A stretch of 64,000 bases of DNA from Vibrio coralliilyticus (lineage in GTDB: Bacteria > Pseudomonadota > Gammaproteobacteria > Enterobacterales > Vibrionaceae). Where the stretch lies: positions 1,922,001 through 1,986,000 of the forward strand of contig NZ_CP024627.1 of assembly GCF_024449095.1 (NCBI RefSeq), given 5' to 3'. Positions 16,094-24,687 of the stretch are shown piece after piece (position 1 is the first letter of the stretch; each line of letters opens with the position of its first letter). Under the pieces are notes generated by a model. It saw only the letters and a list, made by a program, of their open reading frames with translations, was not told the origin of the DNA and did not search any database. The position numbers were made by a program, and so were the translations under genes.

Positions 16094-16552
16094 TCAGTTC
16101 AACGTGACTTTTGAGCCTTTAATCTTATGAACTTTTTCAGCATGACTCGAAATGTATGTCGCCTTAGTCGTAATACGACCATCATTACCACTGAACTTCG
16201 TTGTGACGTTACCAGATCCAATCGTGACTTCTTCTGTGCCTTCTAGAACTACACGTTCGGCTTTGATCACCAGCTCTTTTCGCTCTGCTAATGAGAGATA
16301 AATATCCGTCAGGATGGGGACATCAAGGTCATCGCCAACAAATTCAATCCGACAATCAAGTTGATTATCGATTGCCAAATGAATCTCTGAGCGCGTAAAG
16401 CCTCTGCCCAAAGCCGCCCAAACAGGCTGCCCGTAATTATTCCCAAAGAAGTCGATTTTGACTCGGTGGCTTTCTGGGTGTACTTCTTTTACCCAGCCAA
16501 TACGAGCATCCTGCTTTAACGTTGAAGAATCAGTAAAAGGTTCCAGCATCAT
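16094..16552 (-). CDS. DUF6484-like T6SS accessory protein
   Basis: This 152-residue protein has an amino-terminal small beta barrel like DUF6484 (ARIGWVKEVHPESHRVKIDFFGNNYGQPVWAALGRGFTRSEI, followed by DVPILTDIYL). A carboxy half rich in short strands (VVLEGTEEVTIGSGNVTTKFSG) resembles the needle repeat of gp5/VgrG tails. DUF6484 proteins accompany T6SS spike and effector genes. It precedes the PAAR-like carrier by 29 bases on the same strand, so it probably helps load or fold that effector. No VgrG or Hcp gene is in the window. The 308 bases from 16553 to 16860 hold no gene; the module promoter should be there. Confidence 0.65.
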   Translation of the reverse strand: MMLEPFTDSSTLKQDARIGWVKEVHPESHRVKIDFFGNNYGQPVWAALGRGFTRSEIHLAIDNQLDCRIEFVGDDLDVPILTDIYLSLAERKELVIKAERVVLEGTEEVTIGSGNVTTKFSGNDGRITTKATYISSHAEKVHKIKGSKVTLN

Positions 16553-16860
16553 TGAAAGATCGCATGATTATATTAGAGCCTATTATTCTACCGATACGAG
16601 ATTCGATCACGTAATGTCAAAAAAGAAAGACTTTTATTTATATGCAAGGAAAATGACAACACAAACCACTCATAACACCTACCGAAACCACCATAAAGAA
16701 AGTTAAGACCGTCATTTTGACCAATCCTAGTCTTTAAAGACGAACCAAATTATGTGATATAAATCTCATTATTTTTGTCGAGTCATACTTACTCAGACAC
16801 ACCAGACGATGAATCGTTACCAGTGCACATGTTGGTACGGATTCAAAGGGGCGGTTGACA

Positions 16861-19131
16861 TCAGAGAGATGTGAAGTGTACTTCAACACGTCGGCCATAC
16901 TCGATGGCACTATTCTCATAGTACCACCCGTATTGGCTGATCAGCCGTTCGGTCAATTCTAACCCCAAGCCGAAACCCAACTCTTCTTCTCTTTCACCAT
17001 GGGAAAGATTGCGGTTCGTGATAACCAGACGACTTTCGGCTTGTTCAATAGACACTTCGCCTTGATAGGTATGCTGAAACGCATTGCGAACCAAATTAGT
17101 TATGATGATTCGACACAGCCCGTGCGGTAATGAATGCTGCGTGGCGTCTACTTTGATACTCACTTTGACCTCTTTTCCTTGCAGTAAGTATTCGAGTTCA
17201 TGATCGATCTGAGTAATGAGGTCACCAATCACGAGAGCACTGAATGGCAATGTCTTGTCTTCTGGTCGGTTGAGCCACAATAGCGTTTCAGTCAAATCTG
17301 TCATTGTGTACCCTGCACGCTCAATGCGTTCCAACACTTCAAGCTGCTTGTCCTCATCCAACTTCTTGAGAATCATCTTTTTCAGTAGCTCTGAATTGGT
17401 ACGAGTAACAGCTATCGGCGTTCTTAGTTCATGACTAGCATAACCCAAAAAGCGCTGCTCTCGTTCAAGGCCTTCCTGTACAGAGCTGAGACTGGATTTA
17501 ATAATTTCTGCTAGTGTGTTGAGCTCACTGTAGTCAAACCCCGGAATTGGCTGGCTGAGCTTTTCTTTGTCCAGAGATTTTGCCCAATCTTTAAGTTCTT
17601 CAACAGGAGTCGAGACACTACGAATAAAAGCAATAAGTATCAAAGAAAACGCCAAGATTGCAGCGATGGCAACAAACACGATGTAGATAAACTGGGGCAT
17701 TTCACCCGGAGAAAATTCATTATCAAGAAACAACACCGACGCGTACCTGACGTCTCCTTTGTACTCCATTTTCATTGCGAAATAGCCCGCTTTAGGCGAT
17801 TCAATTAGAGGGACTCCGACAACTTTTTTAAGTACTTCATTGAGAACCAGTTCGTTTGGATTCAAGATGTCGACCAGACCTTTTCGATATTTCTCTTCGT
17901 AACTGACAAAGCTACGCTTCGAACTTGTGAAGGCTTGATTAAGATGCAATTGCTGCTGTTCAAGCGAATACTCCTGCCCAACAGCGTTTTCCACTTCATT
18001 GATCGCTGTGAGCAAGGTTTCCTGATAAGCCCAATAGCTTTGCTCCGTGGTAAGTTGAGCAATTTCGGCCTGAGATTTAAGCTTTCCACCCTGAAATAGT
18101 GGCGCCGATAGTTTTCCGAGTAAGCTCCACAGTGGATCTGTTAGCAAGGCTTCGCTGGGTGACTGGGCAATATCCGTTAAACTTGCCGTCAAGCTGAACG
18201 ATGGCAGCATAGCTTTGTAAGCAGCGTCGGTACGAAGGGCTTCAGCTTCGATATTGTAGAAAGCTTGTTGTAGATCTGGCCGGCCTGCCATATTCTGCTG
18301 GGCAAGAGAATCGAGAGGGTTGACGACTTGTGGAAACGTCATCGCTACCTCTGGTTGCTGCAACTCGGATTGCCATTGCCCGGTTAACAGTTGGAGGCTG
18401 CGTCTGCTCTGTTCTAGATTTTCTTGATACTCAGCGACAGTTGAGCGCGTCGACGCCGTGCTGGTTTTCGCGCTATCTAAGTCTTCCAGACTGCCTAGTC
18501 CCACTTGATAGCGCTCTAGTACCAACACCTCGTTATTTTCCAACACATCCAACCTTCTCAGCTCAATATCAAGTAGTTGCTGGTTGACGCTGATTTCCAA
18601 CCAATTACGCATGATATTGGCCGCCAACAAATCTTTTGCTGATTGCAGGCTTGCCTGAGAGGCCGCAACATCTTTTCGTGCTGCCTCGCTGCTATCTGCC
18701 AGTTTTTGCCATAGATCCAGCTCCCAGCTCACGGTCACCTCACCAGTGTAGCTGTCGTCGCTATCTTCTTTCGATTGACCTGTAAAGCTGGCATTCGCCG
18801 TAGGCAGCTGGTCTGCCACCGTAACTCCTTGCTGGGCATAAGCAATTTTTAACGCGATCACGCTCTGCTGCAGACTGGGGCTATTTTCGAAAGCCGCATC
18901 AAGGTATTTCTCTAACTCAGGCAGTTGGACTAAGTCGGTTAGTTGAGTCGGAGGGCTAATTTCGTCAGCCTCAAGTGAAAGTTGTCGCTCGGCTACCACC
19001 TGCCCCAGCAGTTGCTCTACAGACTGGGCTCTATTCTGCTCAGCCTGTCTGACAAAGTCTGCACTAGTTCCCGACACACAACCCATAACGCCTACTAGCG
19101 TCAGTGCAAGAATAGAATATCGCAATGTCAT
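16861..19131 (-). CDS. chimera of TolC-like lipoprotein and histidine kinase
   Basis: One uninterrupted 756-codon frame joins two unrelated half genes. Residues 1-424 are an outer-membrane efflux lipoprotein of the NodT/TolC type: lipobox LVGVMGC at residue 18, the two OEP repeats and the closing YEEKYRKGLVDILN. The last TolC helix is missing. From about residue 425 the sequence is a sensor kinase: the end of a periplasmic domain, a membrane segment at 480-503, HAMP-like linker, H-box with His567 (YASHELRTP), N-box at Asn679/Asn683, and GFGLGLEL. The junction is near 17860. Such a protein would carry clashing outer- and inner-membrane signals. It most likely arose by a deletion removing the pump genes, the response regulator and half of each partner. 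Function is doubtful. Confidence 0.88.
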   Translation of the reverse strand: MTLRYSILALTLVGVMGCVSGTSADFVRQAEQNRAQSVEQLLGQVVAERQLSLEADEISPPTQLTDLVQLPELEKYLDAAFENSPSLQQSVIALKIAYAQQGVTVADQLPTANASFTGQSKEDSDDSYTGEVTVSWELDLWQKLADSSEAARKDVAASQASLQSAKDLLAANIMRNWLEISVNQQLLDIELRRLDVLENNEVLVLERYQVGLGSLEDLDSAKTSTASTRSTVAEYQENLEQSRRSLQLLTGQWQSELQQPEVAMTFPQVVNPLDSLAQQNMAGRPDLQQAFYNIEAEALRTDAAYKAMLPSFSLTASLTDIAQSPSEALLTDPLWSLLGKLSAPLFQGGKLKSQAEIAQLTTEQSYWAYQETLLTAINEVENAVGQEYSLEQQQLHLNQAFTSSKRSFVSYEEKYRKGLVDILNPNELVLNEVLKKVVGVPLIESPKAGYFAMKMEYKGDVRYASVLFLDNEFSPGEMPQFIYIVFVAIAAILAFSLILIAFIRSVSTPVEELKDWAKSLDKEKLSQPIPGFDYSELNTLAEIIKSSLSSVQEGLEREQRFLGYASHELRTPIAVTRTNSELLKKMILKKLDEDKQLEVLERIERAGYTMTDLTETLLWLNRPEDKTLPFSALVIGDLITQIDHELEYLLQGKEVKVSIKVDATQHSLPHGLCRIIITNLVRNAFQHTYQGEVSIEQAESRLVITNRNLSHGEREEELGFGLGLELTERLISQYGWYYENSAIEYGRRVEVHFTSL

Positions 19132-19325
19132 CGTTGTTATCTCCCGCTAATCTGCAAGCAAGGTAACAAACGAAGGGGTTAAGGTAGGGTTAAGATAGGG
19201 CCACCACTACTAAAGTAGTAATCTATACTTTTTACTGGCTTGATATTACTTCAAAAATAGTATGCAACTAGACTTTGAGTAAGGCTTACAGGACGAAGCT
19301 TAGATCTAGTACAGCGGAACATAAA

Positions 19326-20387
19326 ATGAAAAAACGGACATTACTATGGTTAGGCTTATCTGTCTCAGCAGCAATCGGTTTACTACTGCTGGGAAATGTG
19401 CGTTCCTACTCAACTCACTCTGATCTCGGTGAAGCTCATACTCACTCTTCTCAGCCAGACAGCCATGATGCTGATGAACCTAAAGAAGAGGCGGTAGACT
19501 ATGGTTTGATTACTCCAATCCCCCAAGATGTCGAATTCAATCGGGAGAAAGCCAAAATTGGCTGGGTGCTGTTTCGCGATGCCAATCTCTCTTCCAACAA
19601 TAAAGTCAGCTGCGAGTCCTGTCACAATTTGCGAACCAATGGCGCAGAACTGACAGCAGTTTCGACAGGCGTGAACGGGCAAGGTACCCGCAACTCTTTA
19701 ACTGTATTCAACTCCAGGTTCAACTATCGATTTTTCTGGGATGGACGAGTCAACAGCTTGCATGATCAGCTTGATGGCCCTATACATGATGTCGTTGAAA
19801 TGGATTCAAACTGGCCTGATATTATCGCATATGTCAGGCAATCTCCGGTTTACCAACAATATTTCACCAAAGCGGATTTGGAAATCAACGAATACAGTAT
19901 CAAGACAGTTCTGGTGGAATTCATACGCGCTTTGAACACACCAAATTCCGCCTTTGACCAGTACTTGAAAGGCAATGAGAGTGCACTAAGCGCAGACGCG
20001 AAACTCGGCTGGGAAGCCTTTCAAACTGAAGGTTGCATACGTTGTCACCAAGGGCAAAATGTAGGTGGCGGCATGGTCATGCGCTTTGGCTATTTTGGAC
20101 AAGATACCATCGGCAAAGGCCGTATTGCAGACAAAGGGCGTTTCAATAGCACTAAAGACTCAAATGATCTCTATCTCTTCCGTGTGGCCAGCCTGAGAAA
20201 TGTCGCTCTGACTCCACCCTATTTTCACGATGGTAAAACACAGCACTTATCAGAAGCGATAAAAATTATGGGTAAAAGTCAATTGGGTAAAACATTCGAT
20301 GACCAGACTGTTCACCACATAGAAGATTTTCTCCATGCCTTAACTGGCGACAGGCCAAGTATTTTGCAGGAGTTTGAAAATGAATAA
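19326..20387 (+). CDS. di-haem cytochrome c peroxidase-like protein
   Basis: This 353-residue exported di-haem protein of the CcpA/MauG superfamily would reduce hydrogen peroxide or do related redox chemistry in the periplasm. One amino-terminal hydrophobic segment (TLLWLGLSVSAAIGLLLLG) precedes a His-rich linker (HSDLGEAHTHSSQPDSHDADE). Haem sites are CESCH (Cys96, Cys99, His100) and CIRCH (Cys237, Cys240, His241). RNSLTVFNSRFNYRFFWDGR and LRNVALTPPYFHDG are strong family blocks. ATG 19326 is chosen because MKKRT begins the export signal; TTG 19275 is in frame upstream. The last eight bases overlap the following hybrid kinase, which suggests a joint sensing role. Confidence 0.9.
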   Translation: MKKRTLLWLGLSVSAAIGLLLLGNVRSYSTHSDLGEAHTHSSQPDSHDADEPKEEAVDYGLITPIPQDVEFNREKAKIGWVLFRDANLSSNNKVSCESCHNLRTNGAELTAVSTGVNGQGTRNSLTVFNSRFNYRFFWDGRVNSLHDQLDGPIHDVVEMDSNWPDIIAYVRQSPVYQQYFTKADLEINEYSIKTVLVEFIRALNTPNSAFDQYLKGNESALSADAKLGWEAFQTEGCIRCHQGQNVGGGMVMRFGYFGQDTIGKGRIADKGRFNSTKDSNDLYLFRVASLRNVALTPPYFHDGKTQHLSEAIKIMGKSQLGKTFDDQTVHHIEDFLHALTGDRPSILQEFENE

Positions 20388-22740
20388 AATCAAACTCCTT
20401 TTTGCGTTTGCAACCCTTATCTTTATTGGGTCGTGCACATATGTTTATCTGGCCTATGTCGAACTCAATAAGCTGGCTCAATATGATAAACGAGTACGAA
20501 TTATGGGCCATGAAGTCATCGAGTTGAGAGATGAAATCATCAGTGCCTCCATCCAAGGTATCTCTGAGCCCTACCAAGTCACAAACCAACTGGTTAACCT
20601 AGAACGAGAACTGCAGCAATTTCATCAACAACACCAAGCCACCGCTCTACATTCTACTTGGTTTAAACACTTACCGACGGAAGCTCTTCTCAATGATTTC
20701 CACACTTCAGCCACCAGCCTGATAAAAATGCTCGATCAAACCATAGGTTTAATTGTGGCTAGGGAGTTTGTATTACATTCGTTAAAAAATAAGTTAGCTA
20801 ATGAAGGTGAGTTCGATACCAACAACCAACCACTAGATCAGCTTCTCACCTATTTATTGGATGAAAACGTCATCGCTGCCGATGAAGAGGTCGCACGTTT
20901 TACCCGAACCTTTATCCAACTCAACACCCAAAGAGAAAACTTACTCTCAAAACTCTTGTCACACGACAGTATCAAATTTCTTGAACAGACAGAGTTTGGG
21001 TTAACAACCACTTCAACGCAGCTTAGAAACACGATATCACAAGTTTTAATCGGTATTGCCTTACTGTTTTCAGCACTAGCTACTCTTGGGTTTATCGCAC
21101 GTATTGCTGAACTCAACCGTAATAACCTCGCTTATCAAGTGGCCACCGAGAATGCCGAAAAAGCCAATGAAGCCAAATCGATTTTTCTTGCGACGATGAG
21201 CCATGAATTGCGTACGCCAATGAACGGGGTTTTAGGTATTGCTCAGATCATCAAAGACGAATCTCAAGAACTTGAGACAAAGAAGCAGGCTCAAATACTC
21301 ATCGACTCGGGGCAGCACCTGCTAACTATTCTTAATGATATTTTGGACTTCTCAAAAGTTGAACAAGGCAAACTTGAGTTGGAAATCCATCCATTCTCTA
21401 TTGGCGAGCTGATTCTTAGCCTTGAGAAAACCTTAGGTTCTCAAGCAATAAATAAAGGTTTGCAGTTTGTCATTCGTAATCAGATTCCACCTAATATCGA
21501 ACTTCACGGCGACCTCTCTCGAACTCGGCAAATACTCTTTAACTTGGTCGGCAACGCAATAAAGTTCACTCATACTGGTAAAGTTGAAATCGAATTCTCA
21601 CTCGATAACGAGACGCCTGCCAATGTTTGTATTCGAGTTACAGACAGCGGCATTGGTATTGAAGATGATAAACTCGACGCCATTTTCACTCCGTTCGAGC
21701 AAGCTGAGCTTTCAACAACACGCCAGTTTGGTGGCACAGGTTTAGGCCTTTCAATTGTGAAGCGGTTGGTGGAAATGATGGGAGGAGAAGTCTCGGTCTC
21801 CAGTCAAGTCAACGTAGGTACTCAGTTCAGCTTAGTTATCCCTTTTGAGGTCAAAGAGCTTGAAATCAACGAGGAAGAAGCGCCCGCTCCCAGTAACGAT
21901 ATCCGGTTAGACAACTTCACCATCCTGCTGGTTGAAGATAACCGAGTGAATGCAATGGTAGCAAAAAAATTCTGTGAATCTATGGGGTTACTCGTCGATC
22001 ATGCCAATGATGGGTTAGAAGCGATTAGCCGCCTTAAACATTCCCACTATGATTTGATCATCATGGACAACCACATGCCAAATATGAACGGCCTTGATGC
22101 GATTGAACATATACGCACCAAACTCAAACTCAACACCGTCATTTTTGCCTGTACCGCCGATGTATTTAAGGAAGCCCACGACGAGTTTATTCGTCGTGGG
22201 GCAAACTTTGTCCTGACGAAACCATTGCAAAAAAGCAGCTTGCAAAACGCTATCCATCAATTTTTGCAAGACTTTATCTCGCATCGTGAAGTGGCGGACG
22301 CCCTGAAGCATCTTCCACAAGATACCAGCCATAAAGTGTCGACGCTGGTTCGTACCTCAGTTGACAAACTGCCACTTACGGAAGAAGAAGTCTCTCAAAG
22401 CCCTTTATTCAACCAGCTTGAACTGCAAGATATAGAAAAAATCGAGCTACTTGAATCCTTGATATTTGAACTGGATACCAAAACAGATTCACTCATCGAT
22501 ACTCACTCCAATGCCACACCAACAGAACTTCATGCCATTCTTCATGCCATTAAAGGTATCGCACTTGAATTCTCTATGGGTGAGGTATTAGTCCTGACAA
22601 AACAGGCAGAAGATATGGCGAGGCAAGGAGAAATACCAGAGCTCGAACTGTTGCAAAAACTCGTCAACCGACTCATGGTAAACCGCCATGAAGCCAGTCG
22701 ATTGATTGCTAGGTTACGTCCACATAACAAGACTGGCTAG
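20380..22740 (+). CDS. hybrid histidine kinase with receiver and Hpt domains
   Basis: This 786-residue membrane phosphorelay protein has two membrane segments (about 5-26 and 220-242) enclosing a periplasmic sensor of roughly 190 residues without a recognised domain. Then come the dimerisation domain with His275 (ATMSHELRTPMNG), the ATPase with NLVGNAIKF and GTGLGLSIV, a receiver with Asp563 (IIMDNHMPNMNG), and a carboxy-terminal Hpt-like helix bundle with His722 (LHAIKG). No HAMP domain is evident. ATG 20380 has AGGAG seven bases upstream and overlaps the peroxidase gene. No DNA-binding response regulator is adjacent, so its output is elsewhere. Confidence 0.93.
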   Translation: MNKIKLLFAFATLIFIGSCTYVYLAYVELNKLAQYDKRVRIMGHEVIELRDEIISASIQGISEPYQVTNQLVNLERELQQFHQQHQATALHSTWFKHLPTEALLNDFHTSATSLIKMLDQTIGLIVAREFVLHSLKNKLANEGEFDTNNQPLDQLLTYLLDENVIAADEEVARFTRTFIQLNTQRENLLSKLLSHDSIKFLEQTEFGLTTTSTQLRNTISQVLIGIALLFSALATLGFIARIAELNRNNLAYQVATENAEKANEAKSIFLATMSHELRTPMNGVLGIAQIIKDESQELETKKQAQILIDSGQHLLTILNDILDFSKVEQGKLELEIHPFSIGELILSLEKTLGSQAINKGLQFVIRNQIPPNIELHGDLSRTRQILFNLVGNAIKFTHTGKVEIEFSLDNETPANVCIRVTDSGIGIEDDKLDAIFTPFEQAELSTTRQFGGTGLGLSIVKRLVEMMGGEVSVSSQVNVGTQFSLVIPFEVKELEINEEEAPAPSNDIRLDNFTILLVEDNRVNAMVAKKFCESMGLLVDHANDGLEAISRLKHSHYDLIIMDNHMPNMNGLDAIEHIRTKLKLNTVIFACTADVFKEAHDEFIRRGANFVLTKPLQKSSLQNAIHQFLQDFISHREVADALKHLPQDTSHKVSTLVRTSVDKLPLTEEEVSQSPLFNQLELQDIEKIELLESLIFELDTKTDSLIDTHSNATPTELHAILHAIKGIALEFSMGEVLVLTKQAEDMARQGEIPELELLQKLVNRLMVNRHEASRLIARLRPHNKTG

Positions 22741-22749
22741 GTGACCAAA

Positions 22750-22781
22750 AACGGGAGTTGCATTTTCATGCTCCTCCCGTT
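22750..22781 (+). terminator. hairpin after the hybrid kinase
   Basis: AACGGGAG pairs with CTCCCGTT with a further CAT/ATG pair inside. The T run is poor. It lies between convergent genes and may serve both. Confidence 0.5.
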
Positions 22782-22808
22782 CATTATCTCTATAAACTTG
22801 CACTAAAA

Positions 22809-23351
22809 TCAGAACTTAATATTCATACCAGCAAAGACGACATCGGACTCAAAATCATCAGCCAACACAAACTTCCTATACTCTAGGTTTAGACCAAGGG
22901 TACTAAAAAATATCAGCTCAGTACCCACTCCATAGTATGGGTGCAATCCGGTGTGAGAATCCGTTCTTTCCGTCCCACCGGAAGGCGTATAAGTTTTCTC
23001 AACATCGGAATAATTCACGCCTCCAACCGCATAGAGGTTAAGGAAAGAGATAGGAGACACACCCGCTTTCAAACCTGCAAACCCCGTGGAGTATGTCACT
23101 TCTTGCTTGGTTGTCCCCAACACGGTAGTAACGATGTTACTGGTCATTCCCTCAACCGCAGCGTAACCAAACTCCGCAGCAAAGTTCGGGTGGAATTGAT
23201 ACGCGTAATCAATCTTGCCCGCAAAACCTGAGTCACTCCAATCGTTAGGACCGTCCGTACCACCTCCTCCAATCCCAAATCCAATTTGGTGATTCCCTGC
23301 AAATGCCGTTGAAGACAGTAATAATGGCAATAATAAAAGCGCTTTTTTCAT
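22809..23351 (-). CDS. OmpA-like outer-membrane beta-barrel protein
   Basis: This 180-residue protein has a signal peptide cut after STAFA. Alternating strands follow (HQIGFGIGGGG, FAGKIDYAYQFHPNFAAEFGYA, GFAGLKAGVSPISFLNLYAVGGVNYS) and it ends in Phe (VVFAGMNIKF). The pattern and length fit an eight-stranded barrel of the OmpA/Ail/OmpW-like group. Function is not specific: adhesion, stress resistance and structural roles are known for relatives. It stands alone between convergent and TetR genes. The 115 bases before it hold only its promoter region. Confidence 0.8.
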   Translation of the reverse strand: MKKALLLLPLLLSSTAFAGNHQIGFGIGGGGTDGPNDWSDSGFAGKIDYAYQFHPNFAAEFGYAAVEGMTSNIVTTVLGTTKQEVTYSTGFAGLKAGVSPISFLNLYAVGGVNYSDVEKTYTPSGGTERTDSHTGLHPYYGVGTELIFFSTLGLNLEYRKFVLADDFESDVVFAGMNIKF

Positions 23352-23466
23352 AACTGATTATTAATCATAGACACGAAACAGGAGCGGAAAATAACACAAC
23401 AACTCAACATGTTGGATATTCTTTTTATATGACTTTGTCATAATATTGTCTTCGGTTCACAGCAGC

Positions 23467-24006
23467 CTACATGTCCTCTGACGCTGTGTTATTTAATATA
23501 GAGCGATATTTACACTCTAGCTCTTTCAAGGCAGCTTCTATACTTGGCTCTGGTTTACTCAGGTGAGTAATCAAAGTCATAAAATAGCAGTCTAAAAATA
23601 GGGGTATTTTCTCTGCTGGATTGGCAGATAAGTTTGAGTATGCGAACACTGCATCATTGTAAGACTGGTAATAGTCCATATCCCAAATCACCTCTTTAAG
23701 CAGAGCTCGACTTAGGTTTATATTGGAAAAATAATAACCATAATAGGTTGCCGCAAACTGCATCCCCGCTTCCAACATGCCATTAACTGGCCTGGACTGC
23801 CCTTGTTCAGCAAGTAGAGTAAGCTGATTGAGCATCCCTTCACGTAAGATCGCTAACTTGTTTTCAAAATGACTAAAGACTGTACCATCAGCAACGCCTG
23901 CTTGCCTTGCTATCTGGCGAGTAGATGTTTCCTGATACCCCTGCGTTTCAAACAATTCCCATGCAGCGCTAAGAATCCGCTCTTTTGTTTGTTCTCTCTT
24001 ACCCAT
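23467..24006 (-). CDS. TetR-family transcriptional regulator
   Basis: This 179-residue repressor has its helix-turn-helix at residues 8-50 (TKERILSAAWELFETQG, then TSTRQIARQAGVADGTVFSHFENKLAIL). The ligand domain is short and not diagnostic. It starts at ATG 24006 and faces a small divergent gene across a 112-base gap that holds two palindromes centred 21 bases apart (see 24067). It probably represses itself and the divergent gene. The inducer is unknown. Confidence 0.92.
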   Translation of the reverse strand: MGKREQTKERILSAAWELFETQGYQETSTRQIARQAGVADGTVFSHFENKLAILREGMLNQLTLLAEQGQSRPVNGMLEAGMQFAATYYGYYFSNINLSRALLKEVIWDMDYYQSYNDAVFAYSNLSANPAEKIPLFLDCYFMTLITHLSKPEPSIEAALKELECKYRSILNNTASEDM

Positions 24007-24066
24007 GCTTTTTTCATCCCAAATATCGCTGTGAGATCATACCTATACCCAAACGAGTTGACAAAT

Positions 24067-24104
24067 TGAGCGCGCTCACTTAATAATTGAGCGTGCTCAA
24101 TTAT
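24067..24104. promoter_or_regulatory. tandem TetR operators
   Basis: TGAGCGCGCTCA (24067-24078) is a perfect 12-bp palindrome. AATTGAGCGTGCTCAATT (24085-24102) is a palindrome apart from its centre and extends two bases on each side. Their centres are 21 bases apart, so both face the same side of the helix. They share TGAGC/GCTCA and sit between the TetR gene and the small gene at 24119. Confidence 0.8.
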
Positions 24105-24118
24105 TTTTGGAAATCGTA

Positions 24119-24319
24119 ATGAAAGAATCCCTCAAAGAAGTCATGACTCTGCTATGCAGATGGACAGTATTTATCCCAAGCTTATTTTGTTTCTCTTACA
24201 TATTAAGGCCGATACTGATGGCAATATTGATACCAGGCGGCCTTTTGTTTCTTGCTATCATTGGAGGTTCAGAGGTAAGAAAAACAATGAAAAAAATGCT
24301 ATTGTCGTCTTTACCCTAG
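24119..24319 (+). CDS. small membrane protein divergent from tetR (66 aa)
   Basis: This 66-residue protein starts MKESLKEVMTLLCRW and has one or two hydrophobic segments (VFIPSLFCFSYILRPILMAILIPGGLLFLAIIGG), then a basic tail (RKTMKKMLL). I do not recognise it. ATG 24119 has GGAA seven bases upstream and follows the TetR operators directly, which supports a real regulated gene. It may also be the amino-terminal remnant of a larger transporter lost by deletion. The 368 bases from 24320 to 24687 hold no convincing gene. Confidence 0.55.
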   Translation: MKESLKEVMTLLCRWTVFIPSLFCFSYILRPILMAILIPGGLLFLAIIGGSEVRKTMKKMLLSSLP

Positions 24320-24610
24320 TGGGTCCTCGATTTGCTATAAAAAGTGGCATTGATGGTTCACTGCCGCTTATTTCTTCTTTATACCTGCCAAGGTCAAATC
24401 ATTGGGCCAAGTGAGGGTTTGATCACTTATTTTTTACAATTCAACGCCTCTAGCTCCTCACTTATTATGTCAATTTTGGAAAAAGACAATGATACTTCTT
24501 CCAATAATCGAAGAATAATACTACCTTAAGTGATTGATATTTGGTAATTCAGCTTCCAAAGCGTGTTTTATTGACCGAGAAAACACACAAGTGTGAATTT
24601 CTGCTTCTGG

Positions 24611-24636
24611 TTCGAATTGAGTTTCGAATTTAAAAT
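24611..24636 (+). promoter_or_regulatory. TTCGAA repeat and -10-like box before dld
   Basis: TTCGAA occurs at 24611-24616 and 24623-24628, one helical turn apart, followed by TAAAAT at 24631-24636. This could be a regulator site at the dld promoter. Nothing else is visible here. Confidence 0.35.
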
Positions 24637-24687
24637 ATGCAAAACCAGAAAATAACAAGCACGTCACAAAGGAAGCAAAGGGACGCC

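Noticed and set aside
24154..24414. 86-codon frame overlapping the small gene at 24119
   Set aside because: It is out of frame, has no ribosome binding site, and its composition is not protein-like.
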